Source of the DNA: Chloroflexota bacterium
GTDB lineage: Bacteria; Chloroflexota; Dehalococcoidia; SM23-28-2; RBG-16-64-32
Assembly (NCBI GenBank): GCA_022560365.1
Contig: JADFTG010000104.1
Coordinates: forward strand, 1 to 5,539
Length of the DNA: 5,539 bases
Direction of reading: 5' to 3'
Positions 1-5,539 of this stretch are shown here, one piece after another; position 1 is the stretch's first letter; each line of letters starts with the position of its first letter. The position numbers were made by a program, and so were the translations under genes. The notes under the pieces were generated by a model that searched no databases, was not told the DNA's origin, and worked only from the letters and a program-made list of their open reading frames with translations.

Positions 1-38
1 TATTCATTGAACCACCGGCTGGCAATCGGCACAAAGCG

Positions 39-55
39 TGCCTTGGCTTAAGGCA
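39..55 (-). terminator. Weak hairpin just downstream of the cupin gene
   Basis: TGCCTT (39-44) and AAGGCA (50-55) form a 6-bp stem around a 5-base loop, three bases beyond the stop codon of the minus-strand cupin gene. Read on the minus strand, the hairpin is followed by CGCTTTGT, which is only a poor U-tract. Position fits a terminator, but the stem is short and of only moderate GC content, so it may be chance. Confidence 0.25.
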
Positions 56-57
56 GC

Positions 58-417
58 CTATCCAAGTGATGTGTAGCAGTCCGAAGTGAACCGCGGCACA
101 CAGACGCAAAGAAATACCAGATCGTCGCCGCCGGAATTCGTGATCTGCTGCGCGGCACCTGCAGGAATCATCACGGTGTCGCCGGGGCTCAGCCGGAGTG
201 GCGGGTCGTCGCCCAGTCGCATCTCGCCGTGGCCGGACTCGACGACGTACCACTCGATGACCGATAGATTGTGCAATTGTGTAGTAACTCCGGGCTCGAC
301 ACGGCACCGGGCGACCGACACCTCGGGCGTCCCGGGGTCGTTGATGAGCTCCGTGATAAAACAGCGCTCGCCTGTCCGGACTTCGATCGTGCTCGCGGGT
401 TTCGATTTGTCGGCCAT
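58..417 (-). CDS. Small single-domain cupin protein
   Basis: A 119-residue protein that is essentially one cupin beta-barrel, probably cytoplasmic because no signal peptide or membrane segment is visible. Cupin motif 1 is recognisable as G43-x5-H49-x-L51-x3-E55-x6-G62, and motif 2 as G79-x5-P85-x-G87-x2-Q90-x3-N94. Two of the four usual metal ligands are therefore replaced (second His of motif 1 by Leu, His of motif 2 by Gln), while H49 and E55 remain. Metal binding may be altered or absent, and the protein may be a binding or regulatory barrel rather than an enzyme. The C-terminal part has three cysteines in a short span (C104, C106, C114). I chose the ATG at 417, which has GGAG at 430-433 about 12 bases upstream; a GTG at 435 in the same frame would add six residues but has no visible ribosome site. 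It is divergent from the broken dehydrogenase gene at 461. The substrate cannot be told. Confidence 0.85.
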   Translation of the reverse strand: MADKSKPASTIEVRTGERCFITELINDPGTPEVSVARCRVEPGVTTQLHNLSVIEWYVVESGHGEMRLGDDPPLRLSPGDTVMIPAGAAQQITNSGGDDLVFLCVCVPRFTSDCYTSLG

Positions 418-460
418 CAGTGGAAAATACTCCACTCAGGCCCGCGGAGCACCTAACGAA

Positions 461-672
461 ATGAATACTTCTTCCTGCCATGCCGTGCACGAGTTGTTCG
501 ACCTCACGGGGCACACCGCGCTCGTGACCGGTGCGAGCGGCAATATCGGTCAGGCAATCGCACGCCGTTGGAATGCCTTGGGACTCCCAATGACGTCGCC
601 GACGCGGTATTGTTCCTGCTGAGCCCCGCGGCCCGATGGATCAGCGGCGCCAACCTCATCGTCGACGGCGGT
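461..672 (+). pseudogene. Short-chain dehydrogenase (SDR) remnant: N- and C-terminus joined, core deleted
   Basis: From ATG 461 the frame encodes a typical SDR start: a short leader, then FDLTGHTALVTGASGNIGQ, with the Rossmann nucleotide-binding motif TGASGNIG at residues 23-30, continuing to about residue 36 (568). In that frame it then runs into unrelated residues and stops at 620-622. From about 562 a different frame carries a typical SDR C-terminus: TPLECLGTPNDVADAVLFLL, then SPAARWISGANLIVDGG, ending near 672. The central part, about 180 residues in a normal family member of about 250, is gone, including the NNAG region, the catalytic Ser and the YxxxK motif. The product cannot be an active oxidoreductase. 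Upstream of the ATG only a weak GGAG (446-449) is seen. Whether both ends come from one ancestral gene cannot be decided from the window. Similarity to SDR proteins is from family knowledge; the deletion is inferred from the missing motifs and the frame change. Confidence 0.8.
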
Positions 673-1056
673 GACTACGGTTGGCCCTACGGCGAGGACG
701 GCTGCGACCCTCTCTCTGATGGGCTGCTTCCGGCCGCGGACCTAGGACTCCACACAGCATCCACTGGCATCGTCAGCTACGACGCCCAGCAGTTCCCGCC
801 TGTCTACCGCGCCAACCTCTTCATCACGCTATGGGGCAGCTTCTTCACCGAACCCGAGTTGCCGCCCCAGCTCCTGCGCGCCACTATCGTCGACTCGGGG
901 GGTGGCCCGCACGCTACGGTCGAGACGTTCGCCGAAGGCTTCGCCCACCCAATCGACATCGTCGTTGACCGCGATGGAACGCTGCTCGTGCTCGACTACG
1001 GCGAGGGCGGCGTTGACGATAACGGGACGCTCTATCGCATCGTCTACACGGGCTAA
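667..1056 (+). pseudogene. C-terminal fragment of a sorbosone/aldose sugar dehydrogenase (PQQ beta-propeller type)
   Basis: About 129 residues, open to TAA 1054-1056, resemble the last part of soluble PQQ-dependent sugar dehydrogenases of the glucose/sorbosone dehydrogenase family. A GDYGWPY segment with a following cysteine (673-705) is followed by HTASTGIVSYDAQQFPPVYR, LFITLWGSF and, near the end, the propeller-blade pattern FAHPIDIVVDRDGTLLVLDY with a closing LYRIVYTG. Intact members are usually 350-450 residues and secreted; here the signal peptide and most of the propeller blades are missing. The frame is continuous with the SDR C-terminus upstream, so an open frame from about 568 (TTG) to 1056 exists and could be mistaken for a 162-residue gene. 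It is more probably decayed DNA. There is no ribosome site in front of the fragment. The family call comes from the motif pattern and is fairly secure; activity is not expected. Confidence 0.72.
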
Positions 1057-1140
1057 GCTGGTCGGCGATTGGCGTGCGGCCATGGCCGGTTGTCTCAGCG
1101 CCTGAACCCACTCCCCGACTCCAGCGTCCCCCTAGGGCTC

Positions 1141-1260
1141 AGCGAAGCACGTGAACCGGCCTGGAAACGGCCTCCTGGTGCAACGAAGCCGCGGAATCCG
1201 CATCTAGTAAGGACAGTAGGGCCGAACCCCACGCCAGGGACGGCGAAATCGCGGTTCGCC
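1141..1260 (+). promoter_or_regulatory. Structured 5' leader with mutually exclusive helices (possible riboswitch)
   Basis: The stretch before the sensor gene can fold extensively. GCAC 1147-1150 can pair with GTGC 1178-1181, enclosing GGCC 1158-1161 paired with GGCC 1169-1172 around a loop containing GGAAAC. GCGG 1191-1194 pairs with CCGC 1198-1201. Close to the start codon, TTCGCC 1255-1260 pairs perfectly with GGCGAA 1242-1247, while the overlapping GGTTCG 1253-1258 can instead pair with CGAACC 1223-1228. The two helices exclude each other, and the Shine-Dalgarno lies two bases downstream, which is the layout of a switch controlling translation. The order AACC, GAAA-containing hairpin, GCAA..AAGCC, CGG hairpin, GGACAG..GGG loosely recalls the GEMM-I cyclic di-GMP riboswitch, but the conserved GGGCAAACC and ACGCAAAGCC blocks are not matched. 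The structure is seen in the sequence; the ligand and the switch role are inference. Confidence 0.4.
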
Positions 1261-1261
1261 C

Positions 1262-1267
1262 AGGAGG
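1262..1267 (+). promoter_or_regulatory. Perfect Shine-Dalgarno AGGAGG of the sensor-only gene
   Basis: AGGAGG lies 6 bases before ATG 1274, which settles that start. It is the best ribosome site in the window, clearly stronger than the one of the large gene downstream, and it directly follows the 6-bp hairpin ending at 1260, so its accessibility may depend on leader folding. Confidence 0.8.
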
Positions 1268-1273
1268 CATTAC

Positions 1274-1924
1274 ATGGCTAACAACGGTACCGGCAAATCA
1301 GCCAGGTTAGTGGCCATCGCAGCCGTCATCGGCGTCTGCATCGTGGCCGCTCTCTTCGCCGCCTCAGTGTGGCAGGACAACACCAAGCAGTCGAAGATCG
1401 ACGAAGCGCAGTCAAGCCTTCTCACCGCGTCCCTGATCGGGGACGCGCTGTCTGACGGCGCCGCCTCTGGCGCTCTTCTCAACGAGTACGTCATTTCCGG
1501 CGACGAGGCGCTGATTCCCCAGATCCAGGCAAGCACGGCCACAGCCGTGCAGAACCTCTCCGCCGCCATCGCCGAAGCGGGCTCTGACGAGGGCAACTTC
1601 CTCGCTCAGGGATCCACCGCTGTCGAGGCGCTCGCCGGGGTCATCGCCTTGCGACAGGTCGGCGACGTACAGGCCGCCGCCGCGGCGCTCGAGGAACTCT
1701 CGCCGGGCTTCAACGCCTTGCTTGCCAGTCTAGACGAGTTCGCGGACTCTGAGCGCGCAGCCGCCGCCGCTGCGACGAGCAGCGCCGAAGATGCGAACAC
1801 GGCGGCCTCGTGGCTGGCGATCAGCGCCGGCGCACTGGCCGCCTTCATGGCTCTGGTCGTTGTTGTCGTCGTCATTAACAGCCTGCGCCGTCGCAGTACC
1901 GTCGGCGCGCCGTCCACCGGCTAG
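1274..1924 (+). CDS. Membrane protein with a sensor domain only (paralogue of the downstream receptor's input domain)
   Basis: A 216-residue protein with a short basic N-terminus, a membrane helix at about 12-33, an Ala-rich, helical extracytoplasmic region of about 145 residues, a second very hydrophobic helix at about 178-201 and a short tail beginning RRR. This is the topology of the input half of a chemoreceptor-like (four-helix-bundle) sensor, but there is no HAMP, kinase, methyl-accepting or GGDEF part. The extracytoplasmic region matches that of the 690-residue receptor downstream: TASL at 51-54, YVISG at 72-76 and RQVG at 127-130 correspond to TASL 73-76, YVISG 94-98 and RQTG 150-153 there, and P144-x-F146 corresponds to P167-x-F169. 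Spacing is the same to within one residue. I infer a tandem duplication. It may form mixed dimers with the receptor, hold or present a ligand to it, or compete with it. Function is not known; the reading frame is secure because of its start site and composition. Confidence 0.85.
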   Translation: MANNGTGKSARLVAIAAVIGVCIVAALFAASVWQDNTKQSKIDEAQSSLLTASLIGDALSDGAASGALLNEYVISGDEALIPQIQASTATAVQNLSAAIAEAGSDEGNFLAQGSTAVEALAGVIALRQVGDVQAAAAALEELSPGFNALLASLDEFADSERAAAAAATSSAEDANTAASWLAISAGALAAFMALVVVVVVINSLRRRSTVGAPSTG

Positions 1925-1931
1925 CTAAACC

Positions 1932-1976
1932 GCGTCCCTCAGTCGCGGCTCTCGACGAGCCGCGACTGAGGGACGC
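1932..1976 (+). terminator. Perfect 20-bp inverted repeat between the two sensor genes
   Basis: Bases 1932-1951 and 1957-1976 are exact reverse complements, separated by the 5-base loop TCGAC. The hairpin begins 7 bases after the stop codon of the small gene and ends 43 bases before the ATG of the large gene. No T-run follows on either strand, so it is not a classic intrinsic terminator; high-GC bacteria are thought to use such U-less hairpins at times. It may cause partial termination or protect the 3' end of the upstream message, lowering expression of the large gene relative to the small one. It could also be an intergenic repeat unit with copies elsewhere in the genome. Confidence 0.6.
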
Positions 1977-2019
1977 AACCAGTGAGAAGCCGACGGGACA
2001 GAAGAGGATTATTGGAACG

Positions 2020-4092
2020 ATGTCGAGCGTGCGATCCGCCGAACTGAATGAGACAAGCGGGCCAGATGGCCTGCTGGATCGCCTGTGGGTCAATACGCCC
2101 TTAAGCTCGGTCAAAGGTCGCATCGTCATCGGCTACGGCTTCGTGACGCTCCTGCTCATTGGCGTGATCATCGTGGCTGCCTGGCAGGCTCAAGTACAAC
2201 AGTCCGCCCTCGCCGAGCTTGAGGATCACTCCAAGACAGCATCGCTGCTTCAGACCGCGGAGGCCAACGCGGCCATATCGGGCCTCCTCTTGCAGCGCTA
2301 CGTGATCTCCGGCGAAGAGATCTACGTCGTGGAGATCCAGGAACACGCAGACGCCGCTCAGGCGAGCATGAACGAGGCGCTCATTCAAGACACCATCGCG
2401 GGGCTCGACGAGGTTTATGCGGCCGGTACGCTTCTGGTACAGGACGCCGCACGCGTGTCTCAACTGAGACAGACCGGCCACATCGCCGAGGCGGAGGCCG
2501 TGATGGAACAGATAGTTCCCTTGTTCCGTGAGTACCGCCTCAAGCTCGAGGCCCTGGCAGCCGAAGAGCTGGATCACGTCGCCACCCTTAGCGAGCAGGC
2601 GAACGCGAAAGGACAGCTTACCCTCGTGCTGTTGATTGTCTCGGGGGTAATTGGCGTCGGGCTGGTCGTCGTTGGAGGGTTCCTGCTTGCGCGCTCCATC
2701 ATCAAGCCACTGGTCGCTCTCGAGGACACGGCCCGGCGCGCGTCGGCCGGTGATCTATCGGCGCGAGCACCCACCTCCGGGCCGGTCGAACTCGCGCATC
2801 TCGGCCTCGTGCTCAACAACATGATGGACGCCGTCGAGCAGAACACCGAGAAGTTGCGCGACGCCAACGAAGAGCTTCAGGAGAGGCACCACCAGCTCAC
2901 CGATGCCCGGAGCCTGGCCTCTACGGATCCCCTCACCGGCCTGGGGAACCACCGTGCCTTCCACAAGCAACTGCAAGAGCAGGTCGAAGCCGCGCGCGAG
3001 TCCGGCTCCAGCCTGGGCGTGATCATCCTCGACCTCGACGGCTTCAAAGAAGTCAACGACACGCGGGGTCACCAGGCCGGCGATGAAGTACTGCGCAACG
3101 TGGCGAAGGCGCTGGAAGAAGTCGCCGGGGAGCGGAACTGCTACCGCTACGGTGGCGACGAGCTGGCCATCCTTGTGCCGGGAACCGATCGCTCTATGGC
3201 CACGGAGCTCGCCAGGAGCGTCAGAGCCGCCGTAGCAGACTTGTCCGTCGACGGCCTCCCCGAGGTCACGGCGAGCGTTGGCGTCGCGCTCTTCCCGGAA
3301 TCCGGCCCGACCGCGAAGGAAATCGTCTACCGGGCCGACATGGCGATGTATAACGCCAAGGCCACCGGTAAGAATCGCGTTAACGTCTGGGGTAGCTCCT
3401 TGGCCGAGCATCTCGATGGCGTCGCCCCCAGCAGCGACGACAATGGCCGCCGTCACGCCGACGTCGTCGCTGCCTTGACCAGCGCCCTCCGCGCCAAGGA
3501 TCCTCAGACGAAAGATCACGTTGAGCGCTGCTCCTGGTACACCGGCGAACTCGCCGCCGAGCTTGGCCTGTCTGAAACTGAGGTCTCCGTCCTGCGCGTC
3601 GCCTCACTCCTTCACGACATCGGCAAGATCGTTGTCCCGGACGACATCCTGCTCAAGCCCGGGCCGCTGACCACAGCGGAAATGAAGAGGATGAAGCGCC
3701 ATCCCGAGGACGGCGCGAACACCCTCTCTAACGTGCCCACCGCAGGCGACGCGGTACCCGTCATCCTTCACCACCACGAGCGCTTCGACGGCACCGGATA
3801 CCCGCACGGCCTCAGCGGCGAAGACATCCCGATCGGCGCCCGAATCCTCCTCGTCGCCGACGCCTTCGACGCAATGACCGAGGACCGTCCCTACCGCAAG
3901 GCGATGCCGGTGGCGGATGCGGTCGCAGAACTCAAGCGCTTCAGCGGCACGCAGTTCGACCCAACCGTGGTCGACGCTTTCCTCGTCGTACTCGAACGTA
4001 CCGGACGCTATCCGGCGAAAGCGGCAGACGGCGATGCGGCGACCGAACCATCTCCCGCCACAACCTCGGCTGCCACCCACACCGGCCGCTAA
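2020..4092 (+). CDS. Transmembrane receptor with HAMP, GGDEF and HD-GYP domains (cyclic di-GMP synthesis and breakdown)
   Basis: A complete 690-residue inner-membrane receptor. Order: cytoplasmic N-terminus, membrane helix 35-55, helical extracytoplasmic sensor 56-199, membrane helix 200-224, HAMP about 224-278 (P230), signalling coiled coil to about 300, GGDEF about 300-457, HD-GYP about 480-665, and a Pro/Thr/Ala-rich tail. The GGDEF (diguanylate cyclase) domain has D303-x-LTGLGN, D338 with FK 342-343, N346, and GGDEL at 378-382, so the active site is complete apart from Leu for Phe. The inhibitory RxxD site is absent: the matching residues 369-372 are AGER. The HD-GYP (phosphodiesterase) domain has H500, HDIGK 532-536, H561, HHE 585-587, DGTGYP 590-595 and D614, the full metal and signature set. 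Both activities are therefore predicted; which one wins would be set by the sensor through HAMP. Start: ATG 2020 with AGAGGA (2003-2008) 11 bases upstream, a rather distant site. It probably forms a unit with the sensor-only gene upstream. Confidence 0.96.
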   Translation: MSSVRSAELNETSGPDGLLDRLWVNTPLSSVKGRIVIGYGFVTLLLIGVIIVAAWQAQVQQSALAELEDHSKTASLLQTAEANAAISGLLLQRYVISGEEIYVVEIQEHADAAQASMNEALIQDTIAGLDEVYAAGTLLVQDAARVSQLRQTGHIAEAEAVMEQIVPLFREYRLKLEALAAEELDHVATLSEQANAKGQLTLVLLIVSGVIGVGLVVVGGFLLARSIIKPLVALEDTARRASAGDLSARAPTSGPVELAHLGLVLNNMMDAVEQNTEKLRDANEELQERHHQLTDARSLASTDPLTGLGNHRAFHKQLQEQVEAARESGSSLGVIILDLDGFKEVNDTRGHQAGDEVLRNVAKALEEVAGERNCYRYGGDELAILVPGTDRSMATELARSVRAAVADLSVDGLPEVTASVGVALFPESGPTAKEIVYRADMAMYNAKATGKNRVNVWGSSLAEHLDGVAPSSDDNGRRHADVVAALTSALRAKDPQTKDHVERCSWYTGELAAELGLSETEVSVLRVASLLHDIGKIVVPDDILLKPGPLTTAEMKRMKRHPEDGANTLSNVPTAGDAVPVILHHHERFDGTGYPHGLSGEDIPIGARILLVADAFDAMTEDRPYRKAMPVADAVAELKRFSGTQFDPTVVDAFLVVLERTGRYPAKAADGDAATEPSPATTSAATHTGR

Positions 4093-4144
4093 GACGGCGC
4101 TGGGCCATCGGCGCGATCAACGGGGGATAGCACTGGTTCGGCGC

Positions 4145-5539
4145 TCAAGCCGCTGGCGTTCCCCAGCCGCCGCCGCCGGGCGTCTCCATGATCACGACGT
4201 CACCCGCCTCCAGCTGCACCGACTCCTTCGACCCCAGGCTGCGTTCTCCGGCCTCGCTGACGAGGCGGTCTCGTCCTGGCTGTCCCGCCTGGCCACCCCG
4301 GGCGCCCCACGGGCCGGCGACGCGACGGTCTCCCAGCAGTGACACGGTGCAGGGCACGAGCGCTTGCCACGATCGTCTCGTGCCCGAACCACCCGCGTGC
4401 GCACCGCCGCCGCCGCTCCCTTCGCGGACGGCGTATTCCAGGACGCGAAGGGGGTATGACATCTCCAGCACCTCGACAGGCGTGTTGAGAGTGTTAGTCA
4501 TGTGCGCGTGCATCGCGTCGGCGCCCTTGCCTCGTTTGCTGCCGCCGCCGCCACCACCGACCGTCTCGTAGTAGCTGAACGGCCTCCCCCTTTGGCTGTC
4601 CCATCCGCCGAACGTGATGTTGTTCATGCTCCCGTTGCTCGCCGCTGGCATCTCGTCGGGAAGAGCCTCTCCCAGCGCCCCGATCAGCGCATCGACGATG
4701 CGCTGCGCCGTCTCGATGCTCCCCGCCACCGCGTGCGGCGCCGCGGCGTTCACGACGGACCGCTCCGGCAGTATAATCGCCACCGGTCGCGCCGATCCCT
4801 CATTGGCCGGGACCTCGCGTGGGAGCAGGCAGCGGACAACGTAGTGCACCGCGGAGGTGGTGACAGCGGCGGTAGCGTTAAGCGACCCCTGGACGAGAGG
4901 CGAGGAGCCCGCGAAGTCCACCGTCAGCTCATCGCCCCGCACCGAAACCCGGACCGAGATGCCGATCTGCTGCGTCCCGAACCCGTCGTCGTCCATGTAG
5001 TCCGTGAACTCATAGGCGCCATCGGGGATGCGCGCGATCGCCAGGCGCGTCATGCGCTCCGTGTAGTCCATCAGCTCGGACATCTTCTGCCAGCAGGTCT
5101 CGAGGCCAAAGCGCGCCACCTGTTCCTGCAGACGCTCCTCCCCGATCGCATGGGCCGCCGCCTGCGCGCGCAGGTCTCCCCAGCGCTCCTCCGGCGTCCG
5201 AACGTTCGCCAGGATCAGCCGGCGGACGTCTTCAACGAGATCGCCGCCGTCGTACAGACGCACCGGCGGGATGATCAAGCCCTCTTGATGAAGCTCACGG
5301 GCCGCGCCCATCGATCCCGGCGTCGAGCCGCCAATGTCCGCTTGATGCCCGCGTGACACCGTGAAAAACGCCGGCTCCTCACCGCTATCGACAAACACCG
5401 GCGCCACCATCGTCACGTCTGGCAGGTGAGTCCCGCTGAGGTACGGATCGTTGAGGATGATCACGTCGCCCCGCTTGAACGGCCCCAACCCCATCACGTT
5501 CCTCACGGCGGCCGGCATCGAGCCCAGGTGCAGCGGGAT
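4145..5539 (-). CDS. Hydantoinase B/oxoprolinase family protein, partial (N-terminus beyond the window)
   Basis: The frame reads through the right edge: before the internal Met at 5518 it continues IPLHLGS, a normal family context, so the true start lies outside and about 70-90 residues are missing (estimated from members of about 520-570 residues). The visible 464 residues show NDPYLSGTHLPD (about 5452-5417), RGHQADIGGS (near 5353-5324), MHAHMTNTLNTPVEVLE, and the C-terminal GSKESVQLEAGDVV followed by TPGGGGWG close to the stop at 4145-4147. The family forms the B subunit of ATP-dependent hydantoinases, 5-oxoprolinase and related acetone/acetophenone carboxylases, usually with an A subunit encoded next to it. 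On this strand the A gene would most likely be upstream, beyond 5539. Substrate cannot be predicted. Two glycine-rich stretches occur near residues 323-329 and 368-375 (counted from the Met at 5518). The gene is convergent with the receptor gene, with a gap of 52 bases that holds no clear terminator. Confidence 0.93.
   Translation of the reverse strand: MPLHLGSMPAAVRNVMGLGPFKRGDVIILNDPYLSGTHLPDVTMVAPVFVDSGEEPAFFTVSRGHQADIGGSTPGSMGAARELHQEGLIIPPVRLYDGGDLVEDVRRLILANVRTPEERWGDLRAQAAAHAIGEERLQEQVARFGLETCWQKMSELMDYTERMTRLAIARIPDGAYEFTDYMDDDGFGTQQIGISVRVSVRGDELTVDFAGSSPLVQGSLNATAAVTTSAVHYVVRCLLPREVPANEGSARPVAIILPERSVVNAAAPHAVAGSIETAQRIVDALIGALGEALPDEMPAASNGSMNNITFGGWDSQRGRPFSYYETVGGGGGGSKRGKGADAMHAHMTNTLNTPVEVLEMSYPLRVLEYAVREGSGGGGAHAGGSGTRRSWQALVPCTVSLLGDRRVAGPWGARGGQAGQPGRDRLVSEAGERSLGSKESVQLEAGDVVIMETPGGGGWGTPAA

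Noticed and set aside
86..460. Plus-strand open frame leading into the SDR start
   Set aside because: It is antisense to the cupin gene and has no family-like sequence; real SDR similarity begins only after the ATG at 461.
1077..1088. 12-bp palindrome CGGCCATGGCCG after the broken sugar dehydrogenase
   Set aside because: No spacer for a loop and no T-run; too short to support a terminator or operator in GC-rich DNA.
1080..1273. Sigma-70-type promoter for the sensor gene
   Set aside because: TTGTCT at 1090 and CTAGGG or TCTAGT further on do not give a -35/-10 pair at acceptable spacing.
2755..3519. 254-residue minus-strand open frame within the receptor gene
   Set aside because: Lies opposite a clearly conserved GGDEF region; such long antisense frames are common in GC-rich genes, and no recognisable domain is seen.
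4192..4440. Possible frameshift in the C-terminal part of the hydantoinase B gene, where the sequence looks unlike the family
   Set aside because: The segment between the Gly-rich stretch and VPCTVSLLGDRR has the usual length, and family motifs on both sides are in the same frame, so divergence explains it better than a frameshift.
4502..5356. 284-residue plus-strand open frame opposite the hydantoinase B gene
   Set aside because: Arg- and His-rich shadow of the conserved minus-strand gene, without motif or ribosome site.

Overview
The window is GC-rich bacterial DNA. Its layout suits a high-GC actinobacterium or a Chloroflexota-like environmental lineage. This rests only on codon composition and family flavour (a HAMP-GGDEF-HD-GYP receptor and a hydantoinase/oxoprolinase gene), so the placement is a weak inference.

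Left part (1-1056): a small minus-strand cupin gene (58-417) faces a plus-strand stretch that is not an intact gene. That stretch is a mosaic of three gene ends. First comes the nucleotide-binding N-terminus of a short-chain dehydrogenase (from 461). It is joined out of frame near 560-570 to the C-terminus of a short-chain dehydrogenase. That piece is joined in frame near 664-684 to the C-terminal part of a sorbosone/aldose sugar dehydrogenase of the PQQ beta-propeller type, which stops at 1056. Both enzyme cores are missing, so I treat it as degraded DNA (or an assembly chimera).

Middle part (1057-4092): this is a membrane signalling unit. A leader of about 200 bases, able to fold and with two mutually exclusive helices next to a perfect Shine-Dalgarno, precedes a 216-residue two-helix membrane protein with an extracytoplasmic sensor domain and almost no cytoplasmic part. 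A perfect 20-bp hairpin separates it from a 690-residue receptor with the same type of sensor domain followed by HAMP, GGDEF and HD-GYP. The two sensor domains share motifs at nearly identical spacing, so the small protein looks like a duplicated input domain without output. The large protein should both make and break down cyclic di-GMP. The leader has a loose likeness to the GEMM-I (cyclic di-GMP) riboswitch layout but does not match its consensus. If it is a relative, the unit would sense its own product.

Right part (4093-5539): a convergent minus-strand gene of the hydantoinase B/oxoprolinase family, running off the right edge, whose partner subunit gene would be expected beyond 5539.

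The strongest leads are the sensor-only paralogue beside the bifunctional cyclic di-GMP enzyme, the structured leader in front of it, and the triple mosaic at 461-1056.
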